Positions 1 through 7,410 are shown, counted from the stretch's first letter. The stretch: 10,298 nucleotides of DNA from an uncultured Acetatifactor sp. (GCA_934394665.1 CAKRRS010000091.1:1-10298), one strand, 5' to 3'. Numbers and translations are program-made. The notes: generated by a model not told the origin, from the sequence alone.

Positions 1-287
1 CCGGCGGCGGTTTCTTTGAGAATATTCCCAGAATGCTGCCAGACGGCATTCGTGCGGTTGTGAAGAAAGATAGCTACGAAGTGCCCGCAATCTTCAAACT
101 GATGCAGAAGAAGGGTAACATCGCAGATGAGATGATGTACAATACTTATAACATGGGTCTGGGCATGGTACTGGCTCTGGATCCCACAGATGTGGACAAG
201 ACACTGGAAGCATTGAAGGCAGCTGGTGAGACCGCTTATGTGGTAGGTACCTGTGAAGCCGGTGAAAAGGGTGTGACCGTATGTTAA
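1..287 (+). CDS. purM: Phosphoribosylformylglycinamidine cyclo-ligase (AIR synthetase), 3' part only
   Basis: The reading frame is open from the window edge (first full codon at base 3) to the TAA at 285-287, giving about 94 C-terminal residues of a protein normally near 340. The visible part starts with GGGFFENIPRMLP, the conserved PurM segment in the C-terminal ATP-binding half. It continues with the family's NMGLGMVLAL segment and ends in a short strand-rich tail (YVVGTCEAGEKGV). PurM makes aminoimidazole ribonucleotide from FGAM with ATP, the fifth step of de novo purine synthesis, in the cytosol. The stop overlaps the purN start by 7 bases, so the two are translationally coupled. The promoter and N-terminus lie outside the window. 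The identification is firm and only the 5' end is missing. Confidence 0.95.
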   Translation, partial: GGGFFENIPRMLPDGIRAVVKKDSYEVPAIFKLMQKKGNIADEMMYNTYNMGLGMVLALDPTDVDKTLEALKAAGETAYVVGTCEAGEKGVTVC

Positions 288-907
288 GAGTCGTAGTACT
301 GACTTCCGGAGGCGGTACGAATTTACAGGCGATCATTGATGCCATTGCGGCAGGGAAGATCACCAACGCCGAGATCGTGGCCGTGATCAGCAATAACAAG
401 ACCGTAAAGAGTCTGGACAGAGCGCGCAGTGCGGGAATCCCCGCGGTCAGCGTGTCTCCCAAGGATTATGAGAACAGAGATATTTTCAATGACGCATTGC
501 TTGCAAAAGTGAAGGAATTTACACCGGATCTGATCGTACTGGCAGGTTTTCTGGTGAAGATCCCGGAGGCAATGGTGCATGAATACAGCAACCGGATCAT
601 CAATATTCACCCGTCTCTGATCCCTTCTTTTTGCGGTGTGGGTTATTATGGTCTGCATGTACATGAGAAGGCACTGGAACGCGGCGTAAAAGTCACTGGA
701 GCCACGGTACATTTCGTTAATGAAGGCATGGACGAAGGACCCATCATTGCACAGAAAGCAGTGTCAGTAGAGGATGATGATACTCCGGAGATCCTGCAGA
801 GACGTGTCATGGAGCAGGCAGAGTGGCTGCTTCTGCCGCAGGCGGTAGATGATATTGCCAATGGACGGATCAGCGTCGTAGACGGAAAAGTAAAGCATAC
901 AAAATAG
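281..907 (+). CDS. purN: Phosphoribosylglycinamide formyltransferase (GART, 10-formyl-THF dependent)
   Basis: This 208-residue protein is the usual length for PurN, which formylates GAR to FGAR using 10-formyltetrahydrofolate (third step of purine synthesis). Visible motifs are the phosphate-binding SGGGTNLQA near residues 9-17, the catalytic segment INIHPSLIPSF with Asn108 and His110, and VHFVNEGMDEGPIIAQ carrying the catalytic Asp151. These correspond to Asn106, His108 and Asp144 of the E. coli enzyme. After HPSLIPSF the chain reads CGVGYYGLHVHE, a few residues longer than the E. coli and B. subtilis proteins; from memory this longer form is common in Clostridia. The ATG lies inside the end of purM (ATGTTAA overlap), which explains the lack of a separate leader. 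purD follows 13 bases on. Confidence 0.96.
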   Translation: MLRVVVLTSGGGTNLQAIIDAIAAGKITNAEIVAVISNNKTVKSLDRARSAGIPAVSVSPKDYENRDIFNDALLAKVKEFTPDLIVLAGFLVKIPEAMVHEYSNRIINIHPSLIPSFCGVGYYGLHVHEKALERGVKVTGATVHFVNEGMDEGPIIAQKAVSVEDDDTPEILQRRVMEQAEWLLLPQAVDDIANGRISVVDGKVKHTK

Positions 908-920
908 GAGAGGCATAAAA

Positions 921-2201
921 ATGGGTATGAAAGTATTGATCGTAGGCGGTGGCGGCAGAGAGCATGCCATTGCAACCTGTGTGGCAAAGAGTCCTAAAGT
1001 AGAGAAAATCTATTGTGCTCCGGGCAATGCCGGAATCGGTCAGATTGCAGAGTGTGTTCCGATCGGGGCAATGGAATTTGACAAGATCGTTGCTTTTGCA
1101 AAGGAACAGGCAATTGACCTGACCATCGTAGGCATGGATGATCCCCTGGTAGGCGGACTGGTAGATGCACTGGAGGCTTGTGGCTTACGTGCTTTCGGAC
1201 CCCGTAAGAATGCCGCGATCCTGGAAGGCAGCAAGGCTTTCTCCAAGGACCTGATGAAGAAATATAATATTCCCACCGCGGCTTATGAGAATTTCGACAG
1301 TGCAGAGGACGCCATTGCTTATCTGAAGGAAAAGGCCAATTTCCCGATCGTTTTGAAAGCGGATGGTCTGGCACTCGGCAAGGGTGTACTGATCTGCAAT
1401 ACTTTGGAGGAAGCTCTGGCAGGCGTGGATGAGATCATGCTGGATAAGAAATTCGGTGCTGCCGGCAACCGTATGGTCATCGAAGAGTTCATGACCGGCA
1501 GAGAAGTCAGCGTACTGTCTTTTGTAGACGGCAAGACGATCCGCATCATGACTTCCGCACAGGATCATAAGCGTGCGAAGGACGGTGATCAGGGACTGAA
1601 CACCGGCGGTATGGGAACTTTTTCTCCCAGCCCCTTCTATACCGAAGAAGTGGATGCGTTCTGTAAGAAATATATCTATCAGGCAACGGTGGACGCCATG
1701 GCGGCGGAGGGAAGACCTTTTAAGGGAGTCATTTTCTTTGGCCTGATGCTGACACAAAACGGTCCCAAGGTATTGGAATACAATGCAAGATTCGGCGATC
1801 CCGAGGCGCAGGTAGTGTTGCCGAGAATGAAGAATGACATCATTGAAGTCATGGAGGCCTGTGTGGATGGCACTCTGGATCAAGTCGACCTGCAGTTTGA
1901 AGATAATGCGGCAGTGTGCGTGGTTCTGGCTAGTGACGGCTATCCGGTTTCTTATGAAAAGGGTTACGCGATCCATGGCCTGGAGAACTTTGACGGCAAG
2001 GACGGCTATTATTGTTTCCATGCCGGAACAAAACTCACCGATCAGGGAATCGTTACGAACGGTGGCCGTGTCCTGGGAGTAACAGCCAAAGGAGCGACAC
2101 TGAAGGAAGCCCGTGCCAATGCCTATGCGGCAACGGAATGGATCTCTTTCGAGAATAAATATATGCGTCACGATATCGGCAAGGCAATCGATGAAGCATA
2201 A
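921..2201 (+). CDS. purD: Phosphoribosylamine-glycine ligase (GAR synthetase)
   Basis: This 426-residue ATP-grasp enzyme is full length for PurD. It joins phosphoribosylamine and glycine with ATP to give GAR, the second step of purine synthesis. Motifs in order are the N-terminal GGGGREHA (residues 9-16), LEGSKAFSK (101-109), the ATP-grasp glycine-rich DGLALGKGV (148-156), GLNTGGMGTFSP (225-236), the metal-binding VLEYNARFGDPE (284-295), and the C-terminal domain ending near YMRHDIG (414-420). An AGGAG ribosome binding site at 906-910 sits 10 bases before the ATG at 921. The ATG at 927, which would give the more typical MKVLIVGG start, is too far from it. It is clearly part of the purM-purN-purD operon, out of pathway order as is usual. 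A long open frame on the opposite strand is a shadow. Confidence 0.97.
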   Translation: MGMKVLIVGGGGREHAIATCVAKSPKVEKIYCAPGNAGIGQIAECVPIGAMEFDKIVAFAKEQAIDLTIVGMDDPLVGGLVDALEACGLRAFGPRKNAAILEGSKAFSKDLMKKYNIPTAAYENFDSAEDAIAYLKEKANFPIVLKADGLALGKGVLICNTLEEALAGVDEIMLDKKFGAAGNRMVIEEFMTGREVSVLSFVDGKTIRIMTSAQDHKRAKDGDQGLNTGGMGTFSPSPFYTEEVDAFCKKYIYQATVDAMAAEGRPFKGVIFFGLMLTQNGPKVLEYNARFGDPEAQVVLPRMKNDIIEVMEACVDGTLDQVDLQFEDNAAVCVVLASDGYPVSYEKGYAIHGLENFDGKDGYYCFHAGTKLTDQGIVTNGGRVLGVTAKGATLKEARANAYAATEWISFENKYMRHDIGKAIDEA

Positions 2202-2224
2202 GATGTGATACAAAGGAGTTACAG

Positions 2225-3793
2225 ATGAAAAAGACAGTACAAAGAACAAGTAAATTCAAGGCATTCTGGGGAATGCTTGCACTTGTGCTTGTGTTGGGAG
2301 CAGGACTTTTCGCAGAAGATTTCGCATTTGTCAGTCATGCGGAGAGTGCAGCCAAGGTAACGGCATCCAGTGCAAAGATCCGAAAGAGTGCGGATTCTTC
2401 CAGTGAAGTGATCGGAAGTGCAGCGAAGGACAAGACGATCTCGATTAAGAGTCAGACGAAGGGCGCAGATGGCTATACCTGGTATGAAGTGTATGTGGAT
2501 GCGAATACGCTGGGATATATCCGTTCCGATCTGGTAAGTATCACTGACGGATCCACACCGGCTTCCTCTTCAAGTGCTTCCCAGGCAACGACGAACAATA
2601 CCACGGCAGCCGCAACCCCGGCACCGACAGTGCAGGAGACTCCGGTGGATGTTACGGAAGTAGAGCCGTTGAGTGCAACCGTAACCGGAGGACAGTCCGT
2701 ACGTGTGCGCAGTAATGCGTCTACCACAAGCAATATTGTGACGACAGCGGAAAATGGCTTAGCACTGACGGTCACAGGTCAGGCAACCGGTACGGATGGC
2801 AAGACATGGTATCAGGTGAATTTTATTTCGAATAACAGTGAAGTGACCGGATTTATCCGTTCGGATTATGTCGCTTTATCCGGAGAGTTACAGGCACCTG
2901 CAGAGGAACAGCCGACAGAAGAGCAGCCGGCGGCGGAACAGCCTGCAGAAGAGACTGTATCAAAGGATTGGGACACCCAGTTGCAGGGAGAAGACTGGTA
3001 TCTGTTGGACATGGCAGGACAGAAGCAGTATAAAATTGATGATTTGTTCAATTCAATCAACCAGATCGCAGATGTGAATGCACAGTTTGAAGCTAATCAG
3101 AAGAAATTAAGCAGCCAGAAGGCAGTCATCATCATTCTGGTGATTCTGCTGGTAGCAGTCGCAGCAGCGGCGACATTACTGTTCTTCAAACTCAAAGATA
3201 TGGCGGATGCAGCATATTTCTCCGGCGTAGAGGAAGAGACTGTCCGCAGAAGGAATGTCGACAGACCACAGCCCGGCAGAAATCGTGGAACCAGACCGGC
3301 GTCGCAGAGCGGCAGAGCACAAACCGGCAGACCGGCAACGCAGAAGGTAATGCATGAGGTCGGAGATGAAAGAAGACCGTCCGGCAGACCTACAGGACAG
3401 GGGAGCAGACCTGTTGCAAGACCCACAGGACAGGGAACCAGACCTGTGGCAAACCAGAACGGAAGACCCGTCGGACAGGCTGCCAGACAGGGCAATCCCG
3501 GGGAGGGAAGACCAGCAGGACAGAATGGCAGACCTACAGCAGGGCAGGGTACCAGACCCACACCTCAGGGGGATAGACCTACGGCAGGACAGGGCGCAAG
3601 ACCTGTATCACAGAGCGGCAGACCGGCAGCTTTGCAAGGTACCAGACCCACGCCGCAGGTAGACAGACCTGCCGGCAGACCCACGCAGGGTGGCGGAAAA
3701 CAGGATCCCGGCTGGAAGTCCAAGAATTTTATGTCAGACGATGATGAATTTGAATTCGAGTTCTTGAACTGGGACGGCGACGATAACCAGTAG
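2225..3793 (+). CDS. Membrane-anchored protein with two bacterial SH3 domains and an Arg/Pro/Gly/Gln repeat tail
   Basis: The protein has 522 residues and its specific function is not recognised. A Lys-rich start and hydrophobic segment (about 12-31) form a signal peptide with likely cleavage after SHA at residue 39. Two SH3-like domains follow at about 43-107 and 148-217; each has the bacterial SH3 signature (KIRKSADSSSEVIG and VRVRSNASTTSNIV, then W-Y-x-V and GYIRSDLV/GFIRSDYV). Such domains often bind peptidoglycan or wall peptides. A Ser/Thr/Ala linker (110-140), an EEQP/AEQP linker (223-243), a short conserved-looking segment ending QIADVNAQFEANQKK, and a transmembrane helix (299-321) come next. 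The tail (339-490) is arginine-rich with RPTGQG-type repeats, then an acidic end around DDDEFEFEF. Expected topology is SH3 domains outside and tail in the cytoplasm. It starts 23 bases after purD behind AAAGGAG (2212-2218), so it is probably cotranscribed with the purine genes. Confidence 0.85.
   Translation: MKKTVQRTSKFKAFWGMLALVLVLGAGLFAEDFAFVSHAESAAKVTASSAKIRKSADSSSEVIGSAAKDKTISIKSQTKGADGYTWYEVYVDANTLGYIRSDLVSITDGSTPASSSSASQATTNNTTAAATPAPTVQETPVDVTEVEPLSATVTGGQSVRVRSNASTTSNIVTTAENGLALTVTGQATGTDGKTWYQVNFISNNSEVTGFIRSDYVALSGELQAPAEEQPTEEQPAAEQPAEETVSKDWDTQLQGEDWYLLDMAGQKQYKIDDLFNSINQIADVNAQFEANQKKLSSQKAVIIILVILLVAVAAAATLLFFKLKDMADAAYFSGVEEETVRRRNVDRPQPGRNRGTRPASQSGRAQTGRPATQKVMHEVGDERRPSGRPTGQGSRPVARPTGQGTRPVANQNGRPVGQAARQGNPGEGRPAGQNGRPTAGQGTRPTPQGDRPTAGQGARPVSQSGRPAALQGTRPTPQVDRPAGRPTQGGGKQDPGWKSKNFMSDDDEFEFEFLNWDGDDNQ
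3275..3694 (+). repeat. Coding repeats for the arginine-rich tail of the SH3 protein
   Basis: Degenerate in-frame repeats encode variations on G-R-P-(T/V)-x-G-Q. The clearest pair is a 33-base direct repeat, 3386-3418 and 3419-3451, encoding RPTGQGSRPVA and RPTGQGTRPVA. A longer-range pair 90 bases apart starts with GGTACCAGACCCAC (near 3549 and 3639). Of the 23 arginines from residue 347 to 485, 22 use AGA and one CGT, whereas clpC and radA mix CGT, CGC, CGG and AGA freely. This suggests growth by local duplication. The reading frame is kept throughout. Confidence 0.85.
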
Positions 3794-3824
3794 AAAGTAG
3801 CAAATTCATAACACGGAAAAATAC

Positions 3825-3859
3825 AAAGCGGCATCTTACGAAAGTGGGGTGCCGCTTTT
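3825..3859 (+). terminator. Intrinsic terminator after the purine/SH3 operon
   Basis: A 15-base-pair stem (3825-3839 with 3844-3858, including several G-T wobble pairs inside) closes on a GAAA tetraloop at 3840-3843 and ends in TTTT. It lies 31 bases after the SH3 gene stop and before the next promoter. The T-run is short, so termination strength is uncertain. The A-rich 5' side could make it work weakly in the other direction too. Confidence 0.75.
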
Positions 3860-3919
3860 GGCATACGTACAACGGCGCAAGCTTCTTATAAAAAAACGAT
3901 TAACTTTTGCTCTCTGCAG

Positions 3920-3947
3920 TTGACAGTATCCTCTTCACTGTTATAAT
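3920..3947 (+). promoter_or_regulatory. Consensus sigma-A promoter of the GntR-clpC unit
   Basis: A perfect TTGACA (3920-3925) and a perfect TATAAT (3942-3947) are separated by 16 bases. Transcription would start near 3954, about 35 bases before the GntR start codon. This matches the housekeeping sigma factor. No CtsR-type heptad repeats and no CIRCE element were seen between the upstream terminator and this gene. Confidence 0.85.
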
Positions 3948-3959
3948 AAACGTATAACA
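3939..3959. promoter_or_regulatory. Inverted repeat over the -10 box, candidate operator for the GntR regulator
   Basis: TGTTATA at 3939-3945 and TATAACA at 3953-3959 form a perfect 7-base inverted repeat with a 7-base spacer. The left arm covers most of the TATAAT box and the right arm covers the likely transcription start. A dimeric repressor bound here would block RNA polymerase. GntR-family proteins bind such palindromes as dimers, and the gene directly downstream encodes one, so autoregulation is the natural reading. Binding itself is inferred. Confidence 0.6.
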
Positions 3960-3989
3960 ATCAGTGACATGGGAAAGGGAGCGATTTTG

Positions 3990-4367
3990 ATGATAATAGA
4001 GATAGATTTCAACAGTGATGAAGCACTCTATATGCAGTTACGCAATCAGATCATCATGGGAATTGCCACGTCACAATTTCATGAGGGAGATTCCCTGCCG
4101 AGTGTCCGCCAACTGGCAGATACGATCGGAATCAATATGCATACCGTAAATAAGGCATATACTGTTTTAAAGCAGGAAGGCTATGTCAAAGTCGACAGGC
4201 GGAAAGGTGCGGTAATTGCGCTGGATGTAGACCGTATGCGTGCTGTCGATGAATTGCGTAAGGAATTGCAGGTAATACTTGCTAAGAGCAGCTGTAAAAA
4301 TATTTCCAGGCAGGAAGTACATGAATTGATTGATGAAATTTATGAAGAATATGGAGGACTGAATTAA
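3990..4367 (+). CDS. Short GntR-family (YtrA-like) transcriptional repressor
   Basis: The protein is 125 residues from the chosen ATG. A winged helix-turn-helix fills residues 11-77: ALYMQLRNQI, then the GntR signature LPSVRQLA (36-43), the recognition helix around HTVNKAY (51-57) and the wing GYVKVDRRKGAVI. Only about 45 helical residues follow, with no effector-binding FCD or UTRA domain. That short form is typical of the YtrA subfamily. The start at 3990 is preferred over the in-frame ATG at 3969 because AAAGGGAG (3974-3981) sits 8 bases before it. The stop overlaps the clpC start by one base (TAATG), giving tight coupling. YtrA-type regulators usually control ABC transporters; here the coupled partner is clpC, so control of clpC and of itself is inferred. 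Confidence 0.88.
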   Translation: MIIEIDFNSDEALYMQLRNQIIMGIATSQFHEGDSLPSVRQLADTIGINMHTVNKAYTVLKQEGYVKVDRRKGAVIALDVDRMRAVDELRKELQVILAKSSCKNISRQEVHELIDEIYEEYGGLN

Positions 4368-6811
4368 TGCAGTCACAGTTTACGGATAAGGCGCAGAATG
4401 CGCTTGCCCAGGCGGGCAGATGTGCCAGAAGCCTGAAACAGGGTTATATCGGAACGGAACACATTCTGGTAGGCCTGTTAAAAGAAGAGACCGGCGTGGC
4501 AGCCAAGGTATTGACGGATAACGGTGTGGAGACGGAAGCAGTCATGGAGATGATCCGTGACCTGATCGCTTTTGAGAACGGTGTGGCAGTGAAGGACAGA
4601 GAAGGGTATTCTCCCCGTGCAGCCCGTATCCTCGAAGAGGCGCACAGGCAGGCGTCACGTTTCGGACAGAAGCAGACCGGAACAGAGCATATTCTTCTTG
4701 CATTGATCAAAGAAGGGGAAAATGTGGCAGTCAGACTGTTAAATACCCTGGGAGTCAATGTGCAGAAGATCTATGTGGATACGCTGTTGGCAATCGGTCA
4801 GGACGGTAATTTATACAAAGAAGATCTCGGGAAAAAAGGAGATCGTAAGGCAAAACAGTCTACGTTGGAACAGTACAGCAGAGATCTGACCGCACTGGCA
4901 AGAGAGGGAAAACTGGATCCCGTGGTCGGCAGAGAGGATGAAATCCGCCGCGTGGTACAGATCTTAAGCCGCCGTACGAAGAATAATCCCTGTCTGGTAG
5001 GAGAACCCGGTGTCGGTAAAACAGCGGTCGTAGAAGGCCTGGCAGCCCGTATTGTGGCAGGAGATGTGCCTTTTACGGTACAGAACAAGAAAGTCTTAAC
5101 GCTGGATCTGTCCGGAATGGTGGCTGGCAGTAAGTACCGCGGAGAGTTTGAGGAACGCATCAAAAAGGTGCTGAAGGAAGTCACTGAGGATGGGAATATT
5201 ATTTTATTCCTGGACGAATTGCACACGATCATCGGTGCAGGCGGCGCGGAGGGAGCCATTGATGCTTCCAACATTATGAAACCTTCACTGGCACGCGGCG
5301 AGATCCAGCTGATCGGTGCGACGACCATTGCGGAATATCGTAAGTATATAGAGAAGGATGCTGCTCTGGAGAGAAGATTCCAGCCGGTTACCGTGGAAGA
5401 ACCAACGGAGGAAGAGGCTGTCCGCATCCTGGAGGGCATCAAGGGCAAGTACGAAGCCCATCATCATGTCAACATTACACCGGAAGCAGTGGAAGCCGCA
5501 GTAAGGTTGTCTGCCCGTTACATCAATGACAGAAATCTGCCCGATAAAGCGATCGACCTGATCGATGAGGCAGCGGCCAGCGCGAGACTGCATGCAATGG
5601 ATGTGCCTGATAAGGCAAAGGAAATCTCGAACCGGATAAAGGAGCTTGACTGGGAGATGGAGAAGGCTATTCGTGTGGAAGCTTTTGCCCAGATGGCAGA
5701 GATTAAAAAGAAGCAGGATGCGTTGGTGAAGAAGCAGGAGCGCCTGTTAAAGAAACGGGAAAAAAGGGAAGAAGAAAATACTTTGAGCATTGGGGAAAAC
5801 GAGATTGCCGAGGTGGTAGCCCAGTGGACGAAGATTCCTGTACAGAAGTTGGCGGAGAAGGAAAGCGAGAGACTTCTGAAACTGGAGAAGACGTTGCATA
5901 AGCGCGTCATCGGACAGGAAGAGGCGGTTACCGCAGTAGCCAAGGCAATCCGCAGAGGTCGTGTGGGATTAAAAGATCCCAACCGTCCGATCGGTTCGTT
6001 CCTGTTCTTAGGACCTACCGGTGTAGGTAAGACCGAGCTGTCCAAAGCGCTGGCAGAGGCAATGTTCGGTTCGGAAGATGCCATGATCCGTGTAGATATG
6101 TCGGAGTACATGGAAGGGCATTCTGTCTCCAAGATGATCGGATCGCCGCCCGGATATGTAGGATTCGAAGAAGGCGGTCAGTTAAGTGAAAAGGTGCGCA
6201 GAAATCCTTATTCCGTTGTGCTGTTTGATGAGATCGAAAAAGCACATCCGGACGTATTCAACGTACTGCTGCAGGTATTGGATGACGGTCATATTACGGA
6301 TTCCAAGGGACGCAAGGTCAGCTTCAAAAACACCGTGTTGATCATGACTTCCAACGCAGGAGCACAGCGCATCGTGGATCCCAAGAACCTGGGATTCGCC
6401 ACGGAGAAGAGTGCGACAAAAGATTACGAGAAGATGAAGTCAAATGTCATGGAAGAGGTAAAGCGCAGTTTTAAGCCGGAGTTTATCAACCGTATTGATG
6501 ACATCATCGTGTTCCATCAGCTGAACAATGAGAACATGAAAGAAATCGTAAATCTGCTGGCATCCAATCTGTATAAGAGATGTGAGGAGCAGCTGGGAAT
6601 CCATCTGACTATTACCGCAGCATTAAAAGAGCACCTGGTTGAAAAATATGCCGACAACAAGATGGGAGCCAGACCGTTGAAGCGTGCGATCCAGTCTGTC
6701 GTGGAGGATGCGCTTGCCGAGGAAATCCTGCAGAAAAAAGTGGTGCCCGGAGATAAGGTGTCTGCCGGATTTAAGGACGGCAAAGTGGTATTTACGGTGA
6801 AAAATAAATAA
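4367..6811 (+). CDS. clpC: ATP-dependent unfoldase ClpC, class I Clp/Hsp100 partner of ClpP
   Basis: The protein has 814 residues, the normal ClpC length. The N-domain has two Clp repeats, each with GTEHIL (Glu31 and Glu107, which match Glu32 and Glu106 of B. subtilis ClpC, residues reported to bind phosphoarginine). The first AAA+ module has Walker A GEPGVGKT (212-219), Walker B IILFLDEL (278-285) and an arginine-finger segment LERRFQP. A charged coiled-coil, UVR-like middle domain lies at about 416-470. The second AAA+ module has GPTGVGKT (549-556), VVLFDEIE (617-624) and sensor 2 GARPLKR (768-774). [11 protein letters not shown] loop (671-680) sits where ClpC contacts ClpP, so it should act with ClpP in protein quality control. 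GGAGG at 4353-4357, inside the end of the GntR gene, serves as its ribosome binding site. No convincing terminator follows, only an A/T-only stem. Confidence 0.97.
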   Translation: MQSQFTDKAQNALAQAGRCARSLKQGYIGTEHILVGLLKEETGVAAKVLTDNGVETEAVMEMIRDLIAFENGVAVKDREGYSPRAARILEEAHRQASRFGQKQTGTEHILLALIKEGENVAVRLLNTLGVNVQKIYVDTLLAIGQDGNLYKEDLGKKGDRKAKQSTLEQYSRDLTALAREGKLDPVVGREDEIRRVVQILSRRTKNNPCLVGEPGVGKTAVVEGLAARIVAGDVPFTVQNKKVLTLDLSGMVAGSKYRGEFEERIKKVLKEVTEDGNIILFLDELHTIIGAGGAEGAIDASNIMKPSLARGEIQLIGATTIAEYRKYIEKDAALERRFQPVTVEEPTEEEAVRILEGIKGKYEAHHHVNITPEAVEAAVRLSARYINDRNLPDKAIDLIDEAAASARLHAMDVPDKAKEISNRIKELDWEMEKAIRVEAFAQMAEIKKKQDALVKKQERLLKKREKREEENTLSIGENEIAEVVAQWTKIPVQKLAEKESERLLKLEKTLHKRVIGQEEAVTAVAKAIRRGRVGLKDPNRPIGSFLFLGPTGVGKTELSKALAEAMFGSEDAMIRVDMSEYMEGHSVSKMIGSPPGYVGFEEGGQLSEKVRRNPYSVVLFDEIEKAHPDVFNVLLQVLDDGHITDSKGRKVSFKNTVLIMTSNAGAQRIVDPKNLGFATEKSATKDYEKMKSNVMEEVKRSFKPEFINRIDDIIVFHQLNNENMKEIVNLLASNLYKRCEEQLGIHLTITAALKEHLVEKYADNKMGARPLKRAIQSVVEDALAEEILQKKVVPGDKVSAGFKDGKVVFTVKNK

Positions 6812-6848
6812 TTTTTTTGTAGAAAAAAGGGTGGAGATATATTATACT

Positions 6849-6913
6849 GTAACTATTCGAAACCCCATCCGCACCCTTCACCCGGAGGCGTAATTTTAAG
6901 CGGATGCAGTTAC
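6849..6913 (+). promoter_or_regulatory. Possible promoter edge and structured leader upstream of the small acidic-protein gene
   Basis: The 120 bases between clpC and the next gene hold a T7 run (6812-6818), a TATACT box (6843-6848) with no good -35 at the right distance, and two nested inverted repeats. GTAACT (6849-6854) can pair with AGTTAC (6908-6913), and CATCCGC (6866-6872) with GCGGATG (6900-6906), leaving a 27-base loop. The pairing ends just before AGGAGG (6918-6923). No known riboswitch class was recognised. If the TATACT box is used, the outer GTAACT arm would not be transcribed, so the two readings partly exclude each other. Confidence 0.35.
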
Positions 6914-6931
6914 TTTCAGGAGGACAGACAG

Positions 6932-7345
6932 ATGGCAGTAGTGGAAGAAATACTTCGCAGTGAAGCAGACGGATCTATCAGCTTCGGGAATCACAAACTG
7001 GATAAGAAAGCAAAAGTGGAAGATTACGAACATGCAGGAGATCTGCTGAAGGTTAAGACCTATAATGAAATGACAAAGCTGGAAAAGAACGGCATGTTTT
7101 TATATGAATCTGTTCCCGGAACCAGTGTACTTGAGTTCAAGGAGTCTGACAACAGTGTAGAGTTTATCGTAGAGGGTGACGAAGATTCCCAAATCACTGT
7201 CGGCTTGAAGGACGATACTGAGTACGAAGTATTTATCGATGGTAAGAATGTAGGTACCATGAAGACCGGACTTGGCGGAAAGTTAAGCCTGAGCGTAGAA
7301 CTGGAAGCAGCGGGAGAAGTTCCTGTTAAGATCGTAGAGGCGTAA
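6932..7345 (+). CDS. Small acidic cytosolic protein of unknown function
   Basis: This is a 137-residue protein with no signal peptide, no membrane segment and no cysteine. The sequence reads as mostly beta-strands: hydrophobic/charged alternation such as SVEFIVEG (75-82), SQITVGLK (86-93), EYEVFIDGKNVG (97-108) and KLSLSVEL (117-124), with many Asp/Glu. The protein starts MAVVEEILRSEADGSISFGNH. From memory, similar small Clostridia proteins carry the database name 'endosialidase'. No Asp-box or other sialidase motif is visible, so that name is unsupported here. The ribosome binding site AGGAGG at 6918-6923 is strong and well spaced (8 bases), suggesting good expression. It lies between clpC and radA and is followed by a strong terminator, so it may be its own unit or the end of the clpC unit. 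Function cannot be assigned. Confidence 0.85.
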   Translation: MAVVEEILRSEADGSISFGNHKLDKKAKVEDYEHAGDLLKVKTYNEMTKLEKNGMFLYESVPGTSVLEFKESDNSVEFIVEGDEDSQITVGLKDDTEYEVFIDGKNVGTMKTGLGGKLSLSVELEAAGEVPVKIVEA

Positions 7346-7356
7346 GGACGCACTGC

Positions 7357-7410
7357 AAAGGAGTCCAGACACGGAGGATATTGTAGTACTTCGTGGCTGG
7401 GCTCTTTTTT
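7357..7410 (+). terminator. Strong intrinsic terminator directly ahead of radA
   Basis: GAGTCCAG-A-CACG (7361-7373) pairs with CGTG-G-CTGGGCTC (7392-7404) with one A/G mismatch and one wobble pair. The stem extends outward by AAAG against TTTT, and six T's follow (7405-7410). The loop is 18 bases. The T-run ends only 14 bases before the radA ATG and touches its AAGGAG ribosome binding site (7414-7419), so there is no room for a promoter between them. Confidence 0.85.

Noticed and set aside
1185..2249. A 354-codon open frame on the - strand opposite purD
   Set aside because: It lies wholly antisense to a clear purD gene, its translation shows no recognisable domain, and it has no convincing ribosome binding site. 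It is a shadow of codon use in purD.
3860..3968. CtsR heptad repeats or CIRCE element ahead of the clpC unit
   Set aside because: Looked for AGTCAAA-type direct repeats and TTAGCACTC-N9-GAGTGCTAA; neither is present.
3969..3989. Upstream in-frame ATG for the GntR gene
   Set aside because: The ribosome binding site AAAGGGAG lies downstream of this ATG and fits the ATG at 3990; family members begin close to that second methionine.
6801..6819. Terminator right after clpC
   Set aside because: Only an A/T-only stem (AAAAAT/ATTTTT) precedes the T-run; it is too weak to call.
6904..6931. Alternative ATG at 6904 for the small acidic protein
   Set aside because: It is out of frame with the gene and 15 bases from the nearest GGAGG; the ATG at 6932 has AGGAGG at the right distance.
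6932..7345. Sialidase function for the small acidic protein
   Set aside because: No Asp-box, no catalytic arginine triad pattern and far too short for a sialidase; the name would be carried over without evidence.
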